Counted from the stretch's first letter, positions 52,304 through 62,305 are shown. The stretch is 64,000 bases of DNA from Tabrizicola piscis (GCF_003940805.1 NZ_CP034328.1:744001-808000), one strand, 5' to 3'. Program-made: numbers and translations. The notes: generated by a model from the letters alone, not told the origin.

Positions 52304-52978
52304 TCAAACAGTCCGAAACCTGATACGCCAGAGAAGAAAGACTGTCATCCCCAGCCACACGGCTGCCAAAGAAAACCAGGTCACGGCATATTGCCAGTGG
52401 TTGTTGCGAAACCCGGCCACGGTGACGGGCTGCGGGAGGATGCCGTCACCCGTATCGTTGCGGGCGATGACCAGCACAGGTTCGGTCCCCAGCAGCGCTG
52501 CAATCCCGGGCAGGTCGCGGCCATACCAGATGGCGCGTTGGGCGTCATAGGGCGGGGTCGATCCGGTGATGTCATCGGGCCAGGCCAGGTTGCCGGTCAC
52601 CGTGACCTCCCGCCCCGCGCGCGGTGTGGACTTCTCGGTTTCCGGCACAAACCCCCGGTCGATCAGGATGCGGCGGCCGTCGTCGGTAAGGTAAGCGGCA
52701 ATCACCAGGAATCCCGGCCCTGCCTCACGCGATGAGGTGAGGACATGTGCCTCCTCGCCCGTAAAGGCGCCGTTCACGACCACCGAGCGGTAGCGATCGG
52801 CCACCGGATCAAGGCTGGACCCAAGCGCCACCGGATCGGCGGCGATCATCGTCTCAGCCCCGGCGATGATGCCCTCCTTCCACGCCAGCCGCTGCATCTG
52901 CCAGAGGCCAAGGCCGATCAGGACCCCGACCCCCGACAGCCCCAGCGCCAAAGCGAAGATCGTGTTGCGCAGCATCAT
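52304..52978 (-). CDS. surf1: SURF1-family cytochrome oxidase assembly protein
   Basis: The 224-residue protein has two membrane segments (about residues 8-27 and 200-218) enclosing a periplasmic domain with the SURF1 motifs LGLWQMQRLAWKEGII, YRSVVVNGAF, ILIDRGFVP and FRNNHWQYAVTWFSLAAVWLGM. It helps insert haem a into subunit I of aa3-type oxidase. It follows the subunit III gene. Confidence 0.9.
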   Translation of the reverse strand: MMLRNTIFALALGLSGVGVLIGLGLWQMQRLAWKEGIIAGAETMIAADPVALGSSLDPVADRYRSVVVNGAFTGEEAHVLTSSREAGPGFLVIAAYLTDDGRRILIDRGFVPETEKSTPRAGREVTVTGNLAWPDDITGSTPPYDAQRAIWYGRDLPGIAALLGTEPVLVIARNDTGDGILPQPVTVAGFRNNHWQYAVTWFSLAAVWLGMTVFLLWRIRFRTV

Positions 52979-53044
52979 TCCCCCAGAAATGAAACGCGCA
53001 GGCCCGAAGGCCCGCGCAATTTCCTGTTCAAACCGGTGTGGGCG

Positions 53045-53893
53045 TCAGCCTTGGCCCCAGACGTAGACGGCGGCGAAAAGGAACAGCCAGACCACGTCGA
53101 CAAAGTGCCAGTACCAGGCGGCGGCCTCAAACCCGACATGCTTTTCTGGGGTGAAGTGCCCCTTCAGCGCGCGGATCAGGCAGACGGTCAGGAAGATCGT
53201 CCCGATGATGACGTGGAACCCATGGAAGCCCGTCGCCATGAAGAAACTGGCGCCATAGATGTTGCCGGCAAAGCCGAAGGCCGCGTGGCTGTATTCATAG
53301 GCCTGCATCCCGGTGAACACGACGCCAAGGCCGATGGCCAGGATCAGCCCGTTGACCAGATCCTTGCGGTTGTTTTCATGGACCAGCGCATGGTGCGCCC
53401 AGGTGGCCGCACAGCCCGACAACAGCAGGATCAGCGTGTTGATGAGCGGCAGGTGCCAGGGGTCGAACGTCTCGATCCCGGCAGGGGGCCAGACACCGTC
53501 AACCGCGGGGCTGTTTGGCCCCATTGGATACATGCGGTGCTTGAAGAAGGTCCAGAACCAGGCCGCGAAGAACATCACCTCGGACATGATGAACAGGATG
53601 AAGCCATAGCGCAGGCCCAGCCGCACGACCGGCGTATGGTCGCCGACGCTGCTTTCGTGCACGACTTCCGACCACCAGGCGAACATGACGTAAAGCACAC
53701 CGGCAAGGCCAAGCAGCGCCAGCCAGTAGCCGCTGACGAAATCGACAAAGCCATAGGGCGTATCCGGCGACGCATCGGGCGCATGCATCCCCATCACTGC
53801 GCCAAACAGCATGATGATCGCGGCAAGCGCCCCGGCCAAAGGCCAGATCGACGGTGGCAGAACGTGGTAGTCGTGGTTCTTTGCGTTGGCCAT
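53045..53893 (-). CDS. ctaE: Cytochrome c oxidase subunit III
   Basis: The 282-residue integral membrane protein has about seven membrane segments. It begins [15 protein letters not shown] and carries the subunit III hallmarks [13 protein letters not shown] (proton-related Glu), [14 protein letters not shown] and a [21 protein letters not shown] end. It stabilises the aa3 oxidase core and supports proton uptake. Subunit I (ctaD) is not in the window. Confidence 0.96.
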   Translation of the reverse strand: MANAKNHDYHVLPPSIWPLAGALAAIIMLFGAVMGMHAPDASPDTPYGFVDFVSGYWLALLGLAGVLYVMFAWWSEVVHESSVGDHTPVVRLGLRYGFILFIMSEVMFFAAWFWTFFKHRMYPMGPNSPAVDGVWPPAGIETFDPWHLPLINTLILLLSGCAATWAHHALVHENNRKDLVNGLILAIGLGVVFTGMQAYEYSHAAFGFAGNIYGASFFMATGFHGFHVIIGTIFLTVCLIRALKGHFTPEKHVGFEAAAWYWHFVDVVWLFLFAAVYVWGQG

Positions 53894-53920
53894 GGCCGAC
53901 GGTTCCCTCGTTTTTCTAGG

Positions 53921-54517
53921 TCAGTTCACTGCACCGGCGTTGGGTGCTGCGGCAGTTGGCAGCGCCGCCTGTTCTTCAGGCAGCGGTGTTTCGTGGAAAG
54001 TGTAGCTGAGGACGATCTCTTTCACAAACCGGCCTTCCTCATCCGTGACCATGGCGGGGTCAACGTAAAAGCTGACCGGCATCTGCACAGTCTCACCGGG
54101 TTGCAGGATCTGTTCGGTGAAGCAGAAACATTCGATCTTGGTGAAAAAGCCGCCTGCTGCATAGGGATAGACGTTGAAGCTGGCTGTGCCGGCCACCGGG
54201 CGGGTTGCCGGGTTGTGCGCCTCATAGAAGGCAAGCCCGGTTTCGCCGATCCGGATGTCCATCGAATGAACGACCGGCTTGAACGTCCAAGGCATCCCCT
54301 GCTCCAGCGATGCGTCGAAGCGCACCTTCACGGTCTGGTCAAGGATCGTGTCAGCCCCGGCCTCGGCGACCGAGGTTGCACCGCCAAAGCCAGTGACCCG
54401 GCAGAACCAGTCATAGAACGGCGGGATGATGACGATGGTCGTGAAGGTCAGCGTGACGACAAGGGCCACAAGCTGGGCCAAGGTGCGCTGGTTGCCTTGC
54501 AGACGGGGGAACATCAT
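53921..54517 (-). CDS. ctaG: Cytochrome c oxidase assembly protein CtaG/Cox11
   Basis: The 198-residue protein has one N-terminal membrane anchor ([23 protein letters not shown]) and a periplasmic domain with the copper-binding motif [10 protein letters not shown] and PVSFYVDP. It delivers copper to the CuB site of subunit I. The start overlaps the stop of the small CoxF-like gene. The last 15 residues are Ala/Pro-rich and atypical. Confidence 0.95.
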   Translation of the reverse strand: MMFPRLQGNQRTLAQLVALVVTLTFTTIVIIPPFYDWFCRVTGFGGATSVAEAGADTILDQTVKVRFDASLEQGMPWTFKPVVHSMDIRIGETGLAFYEAHNPATRPVAGTASFNVYPYAAGGFFTKIECFCFTEQILQPGETVQMPVSFYVDPAMVTDEEGRFVKEIVLSYTFHETPLPEEQAALPTAAAPNAGAVN

Positions 54518-54705
54518 CCGGCGTCCTCCTGCGGCACAGCCTCGGGCTGGACGACATGGTCATAGCCCTGCAACGGATCGCCGCGCTGAACCTTGACCAC
54601 GGTCAGCGCAAAGACCAGCGCCACGAAGGCGGCCAGCGTCAGGCCAAGACCAAGGTTGCGGGAAAACCGGCGCTTGTGCAGCTCGTGGGTGGGGGGAAAG
54701 GCCAT
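54514..54705 (-). CDS. CoxF-like small membrane protein
   Basis: A 63-residue protein with a basic N-terminus ([11 protein letters not shown]) and one membrane helix ([22 protein letters not shown]). A small frame of this type lies between ctaB and ctaG in Rhodobacter cox clusters. It probably takes part in oxidase assembly or stability. ATG 54705 is coupled to the ctaB stop (TGATG). Confidence 0.82.
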   Translation of the reverse strand: MAFPPTHELHKRRFSRNLGLGLTLAAFVALVFALTVVKVQRGDPLQGYDHVVQPEAVPQEDAG

Positions 54706-55646
54706 CACCAGCCCCCAGCGCCAAAGGACCGCAGTGCCGCTTCCACAAGGTAGGCGGCGAAATGCAGGAACAGGTAGAGGAGCGAAAAGCGGAAGAACGC
54801 CTTTTCCACCGCGTATTTGTCAGCCTCGGCCACAGCCTCGTCCCGCCGCCAGATCCGGTAGGCACCCAGCACGAACCACAGGTTCAGCGCCACCGTCACC
54901 GCCAGCGTCAGCGGCCCGCCCAGCGAGGTCAGCGCCGCGCCAACCGCCACCGGCACCAGCAGAAGCGTATAGACCAGCACATGCCGCCGCGTTGACCGCC
55001 GGCCATGGGTCACGGTCAGCATCGGCACCCCTGCAGTGTGGTAATCAGCCTTCATGAACAGGGCCAGCGCCCAGAAATGCGGCGGCGTCCACATGAAGAT
55101 CAGCGCAAACATCAGCGCCGCCTCAATCGACACGCTGCCCGTCGCGGCGACCCAGCCGATCATCGGCGGAAACGCCCCGGCAGCCCCACCGATGACGATG
55201 TTCTGCGGCGTCAACCGCTTCAGCCACATCGAATAGACGACTGCATAGAAGAAGATCGTGAAGGCCAGCAGCGCCGCCGCCATCAGGTTGGTCGCCAGCC
55301 CCAGCATCACCACGCTGATGCCCGAAAGCCCAAGCCCCAGCGCGAGCGCCTCACCTGCCTGCACCCGGCCCGAAGGCACCGGACGGCGGGCGGTACGCGC
55401 CATCACCGCGTCGATATCCGCGTCCCACCACATGTTCAACGCACCCGAGGCACCGGCCCCCAGCGCAATGAACAGGATCGCGGCAAACGCCTCAACCGGG
55501 TGGAGCGAGACCGGAGCCACCAGCAGACCCACGAGCGCGGTGAAGACCACAAGCGACATCACGCGCGGCTTCAACAGCTGCACGTAATCGCCGAACCCTG
55601 CCTCATACGGCGCGGGTGTGGCCTGATATGCTCCGATATCGCTCAT
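54705..55646 (-). CDS. ctaB: Protohaem IX farnesyltransferase
   Basis: The 313-residue membrane enzyme converts haem B to haem O. About eight to nine helices are visible, with the UbiA-family Asp-rich motifs [25 protein letters not shown] and YTLLL-side motif [37 protein letters not shown] at the start is typical. ATG 55646 (MSDIGAYQ) is used instead of 55697. It is followed without gap by coxF. Confidence 0.95.
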   Translation of the reverse strand: MSDIGAYQATPAPYEAGFGDYVQLLKPRVMSLVVFTALVGLLVAPVSLHPVEAFAAILFIALGAGASGALNMWWDADIDAVMARTARRPVPSGRVQAGEALALGLGLSGISVVMLGLATNLMAAALLAFTIFFYAVVYSMWLKRLTPQNIVIGGAAGAFPPMIGWVAATGSVSIEAALMFALIFMWTPPHFWALALFMKADYHTAGVPMLTVTHGRRSTRRHVLVYTLLLVPVAVGAALTSLGGPLTLAVTVALNLWFVLGAYRIWRRDEAVAEADKYAVEKAFFRFSLLYLFLHFAAYLVEAALRSFGAGGW

Positions 55647-55746
55647 CCAGGTCCTGCTTTTCGTCGTCCTGTTTTCTCGTCCTTGCCTGAAGCGCAAAGC
55701 GGGCCAACCGAAACTGGCCCCGCCCTTGCCGCGCCCAGACGGCGGG

Positions 55747-56658
55747 TCAGTCGTTCAGCGCCACATCCACCGGCGCGGCCGCCTCAAGATGCGACAGTTC
55801 CACATCGCCCGCCTTGGCCTTGACCAGCCATTCGGCATAGGCCGCTTCCGACACGACCTTCACGGTGATCGGCATATAAGCGTGCATCTGCCCGCAAAGT
55901 TCCGAACACTGGCCAAAGTAGATGCCTTCCCGCTCCGGCTGGAACCACAGCGCCGCGATCCGGCCGGGCACCCCGTCCTGCATCACGCCAAAGGCCGGGA
56001 TCTTCCACGAATGGATCACATCCGCCGCCGTCACCTGAATGACGATCTTCTTGCCGACCGGCACCACAACCGCCGTATCCGTCGCCAGCAGGAACTGCTC
56101 CCGCGTATAGCCCGCCGCGACAAGCTCCGCCTCAACCTCGGGCGTCAGCATGTTGTTGCCACCCAGCGAGGGCGAGCCGATCATGTAGCTTTCGAAAGCC
56201 ACATCTTCATCGACATATTCATAGCCCCAGTACCACTGATAGCCCGTGGCCTTGATCGTCACGTCGCCAACCGGAATTTCCTGGTCCTTGAACAGCACCG
56301 GCAGCGAAAACGCCCCGATGAACACAAGGATCACGATCGGGATCACCGTCCACGCCACTTCCAGCGGCGAGTTGTGGGTGAACCGCGCCGGGGTCGGGTT
56401 GGTCTTGGAATTGTACCGGATCATGACGTAGATCAGAAGGCCGGTGACGAAGATCACGATGGCGGTGATGATATAAAGGATCATCCCGTCCAGCCATTGC
56501 AGATCGGCGGCACCCGGGGTGCCAGCAGGCTGGAAGCCCATGGCACCATCGACCGGCTGGCCAACGATCTCAAGAGCTTGCTGGGCAAGGGCGGCCCCTG
56601 CCGCAAGGCTTGCGGCACAGGCCGCGGCAATACCGGTCATCGCAGTCGAAAGGCGCAT
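55747..56658 (-). CDS. ctaC: Cytochrome c oxidase subunit II
   Basis: The 303-residue protein has a signal peptide ([24 protein letters not shown]), two membrane helices and a periplasmic cupredoxin domain with all CuA ligands: His in [11 protein letters not shown], then [22 protein letters not shown] is the electron-entry aromatic patch. ATG 56658 is chosen; the opening to 56844 has no Shine-Dalgarno sequence. First gene of the cox unit, with the likely promoter at 56660-56950, shared divergently with tldD. Confidence 0.96.
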   Translation of the reverse strand: MRLSTAMTGIAAACAASLAAGAALAQQALEIVGQPVDGAMGFQPAGTPGAADLQWLDGMILYIITAIVIFVTGLLIYVMIRYNSKTNPTPARFTHNSPLEVAWTVIPIVILVFIGAFSLPVLFKDQEIPVGDVTIKATGYQWYWGYEYVDEDVAFESYMIGSPSLGGNNMLTPEVEAELVAAGYTREQFLLATDTAVVVPVGKKIVIQVTAADVIHSWKIPAFGVMQDGVPGRIAALWFQPEREGIYFGQCSELCGQMHAYMPITVKVVSEAAYAEWLVKAKAGDVELSHLEAAAPVDVALND

Positions 56659-56951
56659 GTCTGTTTCCCGTTCGTGAGGCGGCCTGCCGCCGCCCTTTTT
56701 CAGGTCTGCCATCAAGGACAGAATCCCGTTGTATCCCGAACGCTTCAAACCATAATGACAGCGCCGCGACAAGCGAAACCGTTGCGACATAGCAGCGCCA
56801 TGGCTGGCGTGCCCGGCTGAAAACGGGGCCTTTCCGTGCCGCACCCGGGCCGACGCCGTCCCATGGTCGAAAGACCACCGCTCAGCCTGCGGCCTTGACC
56901 CCGGGCCTTGCCCGGCCCATCTGTGACATTCCCCGCGAAAAGGCTCCCCCG

Positions 56952-58373
56952 ATGACCGACGCCCCCTTCCGCCCCTTCGAAACCCACCTCGACGAAGCCG
57001 CTGCCCTTGCCACCCTGCGCGCGGCCACCGATGGGGCTGACGATGGCGAGCTTTTCCTTGAACGCCGCCGGGCAGAGGCGATCATGCTGGATGACGGCCG
57101 CATCCGGCAGGCGACCTATGATGCAAGCCAAGGCTTCGGCCTGCGCGCCGTGCGGGGTGAGGTTGCGGGCTACGCCCATTCGACCGAGATTACCGAAACC
57201 GCCCTGCGCCGGGCGTCAGAAACGGCGCGCCTTGCCGTCGGTGCCGGGGGCGGCACCATGGCCGAAGGCCCGCGCGGCACCAACACCCGGCTGTACCGCC
57301 CCGATGACCCGATGGCCGACGCGACCTTCCCCGTGAAGATCGAGTTGCTGCGCGAGATTGACGCCCATGCCCGCGCACTGGACCCGCGTGTCGTGCAGGT
57401 CTCCGCCACCCTCAGCGCCAGCATTCAAGAGGTGGAGATCCTGCGCCCTGACGGGCAGCGGCTGGCTGATATCCGCCCGATGGCCCGGCTGAACGTCAGC
57501 GTGATGATCGAAGACGGCGGCCGCCGCGAACAGGGCGGCACCGGCATGGGCGGGCGCTACGGGCTGGCCCAACTGATGCTGCCCGAAACCTGGAAGCCGC
57601 TGCTGGCCGAAGCCCTGCGCATCGCGCAAGTGAACCTTGGCGCGGTCGAGGCCCCGGCGGGCGAGATGGACGTGGTCCTTGGCCCCGGCTGGCCCGGTAT
57701 CCTGCTGCACGAGGCGATCGGCCACGGGCTGGAGGGCGACTTCAACCGCAAGGAAACCTCGGCCTTCGCGGGCCTGATGGGGAAACAGATCGCCTCAAAA
57801 GGCGTGACTGTCCTTGATGACGGCACAATCCCCGACCGGCGCGGCAGTATCTCGATAGACGACGAAGGCACCCCTTCCGGCAAGAACGTGCTGATCGAGG
57901 ATGGCGTGCTGGTCGGCTACATGCAGGACCGCCAGAACGCCCGCCTGATGGGTGTCGCCCCCACCGGCAACGGGCGGCGCGAAAGCTTTGCGCATATCCC
58001 GATGCCGCGGATGACCAATACCTACATGCTGGCAGGCAAGGATGACCCGGCCGGGATCGTCGCCAGCCTCAAGGATGGCATCTACGCCGTGGGCTTTGGC
58101 GGCGGACAGGTGGATATCACCAGCGGCAAGTTCGTCTTTTCCTGCACCGAGGCCTACCGGGTGAAGAACGGCGTGATCGGCGCTGCGGTCAAAGGCGCGA
58201 CGCTGATCGGCGACGGCGCGACCGCGCTGAAAGGCATCCGCGCCATCGGCAACGATCTGGCGCTTGATCCCGGCATCGGCAACTGCGGCAAGGCCGGGCA
58301 GTGGGTGCCGGTGGGTGTGGGCCAACCAACGCTGCTGATCGGCGGCCTCACGGTCGGGGGTGCTGCGGCCTGA
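56952..58373 (+). CDS. tldD: Metalloprotease TldD
   Basis: The 473-residue protein has the TldD zinc motif HEAIGHGLEGDF (HExxxH) with the third ligand Cys in FVFSCTEAYRV. TldD and TldE form a heterodimer that processes small peptides such as microcins or PQQ-like leaders. tldE is not nearby. ATG 56952 is used. It is transcribed divergently from ctaC and followed by the triple-palindrome element. Confidence 0.95.
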   Translation: MTDAPFRPFETHLDEAAALATLRAATDGADDGELFLERRRAEAIMLDDGRIRQATYDASQGFGLRAVRGEVAGYAHSTEITETALRRASETARLAVGAGGGTMAEGPRGTNTRLYRPDDPMADATFPVKIELLREIDAHARALDPRVVQVSATLSASIQEVEILRPDGQRLADIRPMARLNVSVMIEDGGRREQGGTGMGGRYGLAQLMLPETWKPLLAEALRIAQVNLGAVEAPAGEMDVVLGPGWPGILLHEAIGHGLEGDFNRKETSAFAGLMGKQIASKGVTVLDDGTIPDRRGSISIDDEGTPSGKNVLIEDGVLVGYMQDRQNARLMGVAPTGNGRRESFAHIPMPRMTNTYMLAGKDDPAGIVASLKDGIYAVGFGGGQVDITSGKFVFSCTEAYRVKNGVIGAAVKGATLIGDGATALKGIRAIGNDLALDPGIGNCGKAGQWVPVGVGQPTLLIGGLTVGGAAA

Positions 58374-58387
58374 GCGGAGCGCAGCAC

Positions 58388-58452
58388 CGATTTCTTCGAA
58401 GAAATCGGACCGGAGCCTTCAAAGGCTCCGAACTGGAATTTTCGAAAATTCC
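58388..58452. repeat. Triple-palindrome element, copy 2 (inverted)
   Basis: The three palindromes are in reverse order compared with copies 1 and 3: 58388-58407 (CGATTTCTTCGAAGAAATCG), 58411-58430 (CGGAGCCTTCAAAGGCTCCG) and 58435-58452 (GGAATTTTCGAAAATTCC). It lies between the convergent tldD and tex genes. Confidence 0.85.
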
Positions 58453-58461
58453 GGACTCGAC

Positions 58462-60767
58462 CTACCGCCCGAACTTGCCCTTCAAGGCATCCGCAAAGGC
58501 ATTTCCACCCGCTTGAGCGCCCCCAACTTGCGGCCCCGCGTTCATCGGCCCGCGCACCGGTTTTGCCGGGGCAGGCGCACGTTCCCGCACCGCCTCACGC
58601 GCGTCGGCACTGCCGGATTTCATCGTCAACCCGATGCGTTTCCGTGCCACATCCACCTCTACCACCCGGACCTTGACCACATCCCCGGCCTTCACCACGG
58701 CATGAGGGTCTTTCACAAAGCTGTCGGACAGTTGGCTCACATGCACCAGCCCGTCCTGATGCACCCCCACGTCGACAAAGGCCCCAAAGGCCGCGACATT
58801 GGTGACCGTGCCTTCCAGCAGCATCCCCGGTTTCAGGTCCTTGATGTCGTTCACCCCATCCGCAAATGTCGCCGTGCGGAAGCTTGGCCGGGGGTCGCGC
58901 CCCGGCTTTTCCAGTTCCGTGAGGATATCTTTCACCGTGGGCAGACCGAAGCGATCATCCACGAAATCCCGCGGCTCTACCGTCTTCAGCACCGAAGGCT
59001 CCGCCATTACCGCCCGCAAGTCACGCCCACAGGCCGCCACGATGCGCCGCGCGAGGTCATAGGCCTCGGGGTGCACGGATGAGGCATCAAGCGGCTCTTT
59101 CCCGCCCGAAATCCGCAAGAACCCCGCCGCCTGCTCAAACGCCTTCGGCCCCAGCCGCGCGACCTTCAGCAAGTCCTTCCGCGTGGCGAACGGCCCGTTC
59201 TGATCGCGGTGCGCCACGATCGCCTCGGCCAGCCCCGGCCCCACGCCCGACACCCGCGCCAGCAGGGGGCCGAGGCGGTGTTCAAATCCACCCCAACCGC
59301 GTTCACCGCATCTTCCACCACCGCCTCAAGGCTGCGGCCCAGACGGTGCTGATCCACGTCATGCTGGTATTGCCCGACGCCAATCGCCTTGGGCTCGATC
59401 TTCACCAGTTCCGCCAGGGGATCCTGCAACCGCCGCGCAATGCTGACCGCGCCGCGAAGCGATACATCCAGCCCCGGAAACTCCTTCGCCGCCAGTTCGC
59501 TGGCCGAGTAAACCGACGCCCCCGCCTCGCTGACAATCACCTTGACCGGCTTTTCCCCCGGCAGGACCGCCAGAATATCGGCCACCATCTTCTCGGTCTC
59601 GCGGCTGGCCGTGCCATTGCCGATGGAGATGAGCTTTACCCCATGTTTCCCGATCAGCTTCGCCAAGGCGACCTGCGCGCCGCGCAGATCGTTCTTCGGC
59701 TGGAACGGATAGACGGTGTCCGTCTCAAGCACCTTCCCCGTCGCATCAACCACCGCGACCTTCACACCCGTCCGGATGCCGGGGTCCAGCCCCATCGTCG
59801 CCTTCCCCCCCGCCGGAGCCGCCAGCAGCAAGTCCTTGAGGTTGCGCGCAAAGACCCGGATCGCCTCCGCCTCGGCCGCCTCACGCAGTTCCGCCATCAG
59901 GTCAAGCGTCAGCGAGGTCCGCAGCTTCACCCGCCAGGCCCAGGCCGCCGCCTCGCGCAGCCAGCGGTCCCCCGCGCCCTGCCCGGTAGCCGCCAAAGCC
60001 GCACCACAGGCCCGCTCTGCCGGGCTGTCCCCCCGCGCGGCATCCGGGTCCACCGCCAGATCCAGCGTCAGGAACCCCTCATTCCGCCCACGGAACATCG
60101 CCAGCGCGCGGTGGCTTGGAACCCCCGCCCACGGCTCGGAATGGGCGAAATAGTCCGAAAACTTCGCCCCCTCGGTCTGCTTGCCCTCCACCACGGCCGA
60201 GGTCAGCCGCGCCACCTGCTTCATGTGGCTGCGCAACCGCCCGAGCAGCCCCGCGTCCTCAGCCAGCCCCTCCGCCACGATGTCCCGCGCGCCTTCCAGC
60301 GCTGCCTTCACGTCCGGCACCGCCTCGGTCACATACCCCGCCGCCAGCGCCACCGGATCCGCCGCCCGGTCCGCCAGAATGGCGTCGACCAGCCCCTGCA
60401 ACCCGTTCTCCCGCGCGATCATCGCCTTGGTCCGGCGCTTGGGCTTATAGGGCAGGTAGATGTCCTCCAGTTCCGCCTTCGTCACCGCCTTGGCAATCGC
60501 CGCGCCCAGGGCATCCGTCATCTTGCCCTGCTCGGTGATCGACCCCGCAATCGCCACCCGCCGCGCCTCCAACTCGCGCAGATAGCCCAGCCGTTCGGCC
60601 AGATTGCGCAGCTGGGTGTCATCCAGCCCCCCGGTCACCTCCTTGCGATAGCGGGCGATGAAAGGGACCGTGGCACCTTCGTCCAGCAGCGTGATGGCCG
60701 CCGTCACCTGAGCCGGCGTGGCAGCAATCTCGGTGGCGATGGTGCGGGGGATCAGGGCAAGGCTCAT
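58462..60767 (-). pseudogene. tex: Transcription accessory protein Tex, frameshifted
   Basis: Two minus-strand frames together give a complete Tex of about 768 residues: N-terminal Tex_N ([20 protein letters not shown]), YqgF-like domain ([16 protein letters not shown]), HhH (GVDLNTAS... / [16 protein letters not shown]) and a C-terminal S1 RNA-binding domain ([29 protein letters not shown]). The frames join at a run of five Cs (59265-59269); six would restore one frame. The first frame alone stops at 59166, losing part of HhH and S1. A homopolymer error in the assembly is as likely as a real mutation. Confidence 0.85.
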
Positions 60768-60929
60768 GCGATTCCTCAAAGGCAGGGGCGGTCACCTTAG
60801 CCGCTTGGGCAAGGGGGGTGAAGACCGCCACCCCACCTTCCGCACCGCCTCACCCGCAATCCTGCCGAACAGGGGTCCGTGGCCGCACAAGCCCATGAAG
60901 GGATGGAATAATCCCGCAACGCGGCCACC

Positions 60930-60949
60930 GCCCAAGACGACCCTTGGGC
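60930..60949 (-). terminator. Hairpin downstream of tRNA-His
   Basis: On the minus strand GCCCAAG/CTTGGGC forms a 7-bp stem with a six-base loop 24 bases after the tRNA CCA. No U-run follows, so it may act in 3' processing or as a weak terminator. Confidence 0.4.
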
Positions 60950-60972
60950 AAGACAGCAATGGATGAGGAGAA

Positions 60973-61049
60973 TGGTACAGCTTCCCCGGCTCGAACGGGG
61001 GACCTCTAGATCCACAATCTAGCGCTCTAACCAACTGAGCTAAAGCTGC
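60973..61049 (-). tRNA. tRNA-His (GTG anticodon)
   Basis: The 77-base minus-strand gene folds as a cloverleaf: acceptor GCAGCTT/AAGCTGT, D arm GCTC...GAGC-like, anticodon stem CTAGA/TCTAG around TTGTGGA with anticodon GTG, and T arm CCCCG/CGGGG. CCA is encoded. The first pair is G1:U72, the discriminator is A73 and position -1 is T, so the universal G-1 of tRNA-His is not encoded. This is the form known from alphaproteobacteria with the divergent HisRS. Confidence 0.95.
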
Positions 61050-61215
61050 ACTCGGTGCGGCACATAGCGCCAAGGCGGCGGCGATGCAAGCCTTCGAGCG
61101 TGATTTCCCAGCCCTGTTTCGCTTCCGTTGGGATGGGCCTTGCACCGCGATGCAAACCCCACGGTCTGGCATCACCCCTCTGGACAGCGCCTGCGCCCTG
61201 CGCTAGCCAATCGGA

Positions 61216-61422
61216 ATGGGCATCAACTCTCCCAGTGATATCGCCGCCAACATCCAGATCGGGCCGACCGACTCTGGCATGGTCCGCATCTTTGTCGAAG
61301 CCGATGGCGGGATCGAACTTCCCATGGATTTCGACCCTGAAGAAGCCGACGAAATCGCCGAAGAATTGCGCGCAGCGGCTGAAGCGGCCCGCGCCATCGG
61401 ATCAAAGCCGAAGAAGCGCTGA
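61216..61422 (+). CDS. DUF6324 small protein
   Basis: A 68-residue acidic protein: SPSDIAANIQIGPTDSGMVRIFVEADGGIELPMDF followed by a Glu/Ala-rich helix DPEEADEIAEELRAAAEAARAI and a basic tail SKPKKR. This compact form is common in Rhodobacterales and annotated as DUF6324; its function is unknown. A weak CGGA Shine-Dalgarno sequence precedes ATG 61216. Confidence 0.75.
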   Translation: MGINSPSDIAANIQIGPTDSGMVRIFVEADGGIELPMDFDPEEADEIAEELRAAAEAARAIGSKPKKR

Positions 61423-61471
61423 CGCCCAGGGGCGCAAGCCCCTTGAACCGGGCCGCTGCCCGCTGTCCATC

Positions 61472-61951
61472 TCAGAAAAACCGGACGTCGCCCACAAAGC
61501 CCGGATCGCGCAGGCCCTGCAACCGCGCCGCCGCCGTCCGCGCAAAGGTCCGCAGCACCACCTTGCGCCGCGCCGGTGACAGGGTCACTTCCGGTGCCAT
61601 GCGCACCACCTCGGCGTCGTAGGGATCGGCAAGGATCAGCCCGGTGCCTTCCGGCAGCAAATCCACCGGAAAGGCCGCGTCCACCGCCCAGAAGAACCGG
61701 TCGCACCAGTCAAGATAACCCGCCCACTTGCGATCAGCCCGGTAGTCCGCCCGGCCGGACTTGCATTCCACCACCCAGACTTCGCCTTTCGGACCCAAGG
61801 CCATGACGTCCACGCGCAAGCCGGGGGCAGGCACCAATTCCTCGACGCAAACGAAATCCAGCGCCCGCAACCCGCGACAGACGCCACGGCCAAGCCGCTG
61901 CCCCGGCAGGGGCGGCAGGATCTCGGGCAAACTGTCAACCGGTTGGTCCAT
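61472..61951 (-). CDS. MmcB-family DNA repair protein
   Basis: The protein (159 residues from ATG 61951; 165 from ATG 61969) has a PD-(D/E)xK-like nuclease core: VDVMALGPKGEVWVVECKSGRADYRADRKWAGYLDWCDRFFWAV contains the conserved Asp, Glu-x-Lys and an aromatic helix. MmcB in Caulobacter is a damage-inducible protein of alphaproteobacteria. Neither start has a clear Shine-Dalgarno sequence. Confidence 0.82.
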   Translation of the reverse strand: MDQPVDSLPEILPPLPGQRLGRGVCRGLRALDFVCVEELVPAPGLRVDVMALGPKGEVWVVECKSGRADYRADRKWAGYLDWCDRFFWAVDAAFPVDLLPEGTGLILADPYDAEVVRMAPEVTLSPARRKVVLRTFARTAAARLQGLRDPGFVGDVRFF

Positions 61952-61989
61952 TGGGAAATCATGAACCAAAGGTGAACATCTGTCCAGCC

Positions 61990-62018
61990 TTGCAGCGCGT
62001 GCTTGTAAGGCCTATCTA
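61990..62018 (+). promoter_or_regulatory. Promoter of the candidate 6S RNA
   Basis: TTGCAG (61990-61995) and TATCTA (62013-62018) are separated by exactly 17 bases. A start 7-8 bases later falls at 62025-62026, the first base of the predicted closing stem of the RNA. Confidence 0.45.
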
Positions 62019-62025
62019 TCAGGAC

Positions 62026-62187
62026 GGCGGGTGCTGCTCCTCTCGTGCGAGGCCTTTTTTCCAGTGGCCGATAAGCAAACGCACGGGGGCTGGCTCTGAC
62101 AGGATCCTGGTCCTGTTATCTGGCTCCCACCTGAGACCTCTGGCTCTCGGGAAAATCCCGGCACTCCACGGTTGCTGCGGGCCCGCC
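62026..62187 (+). ncRNA. ssrS: Candidate 6S RNA
   Basis: The 162-base segment begins GGCGGG and ends CCCGCC, which can pair as a closing stem. It contains GGCCGATAAGC, resembling the conserved GCCGATA of 6S RNA on the 5' side of the central bubble, an apical stem ACAGGA/TCCTGT supported by GGGGGC/GCTCCC, and on the 3' side a small hairpin CGGGA/TCCCG. A well-spaced promoter directly precedes it. No believable protein is encoded on either strand. 6S RNA binds sigma-70 holoenzyme in stationary phase. Identification is by eye only. Confidence 0.45.
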
Positions 62188-62215
62188 ACCCTTTCCACCG
62201 ATCTGACGCCGCACG

Positions 62216-62282
62216 CCGGAGTTTTCAAAAACTCCGGACCGGAGCCTTCAAAGGCTCCGACCCGATTTCTTCAAAGAAATCG
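62216..62282. repeat. Triple-palindrome element, copy 3
   Basis: Same order as copy 1: 62216-62237 (arm CCGGAGTTTTC, one centre mismatch), 62240-62259 (CGGAGCCTTCAAAGGCTCCG) and 62263-62282 (CGATTTCTTCAAAGAAATCG, one centre mismatch). It lies 28 bases after the candidate 6S RNA and 23 bases before the convergent membrane-protein stop, so it may terminate both. Confidence 0.85.
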
Positions 62283-62305
62283 GGGCCAGACGCTCAGGAC
62301 AGTGC

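Noticed and set aside
52745..54565. 606-codon plus-strand frame opposite the cox genes
   Set aside because: Antisense shadow; ctaE, ctaG and surf1 on the other strand carry all family motifs.
59079..60800. 573-codon plus-strand frame opposite tex
   Set aside because: Antisense shadow of a high-G+C gene; no motif, although its openness across the tex frameshift was considered.
62019..62228. 69-codon minus-strand frame in the 61.97-62.3 kb gap
   Set aside because: No Shine-Dalgarno sequence, no family resemblance, and it overlaps a structured candidate RNA with its own promoter.
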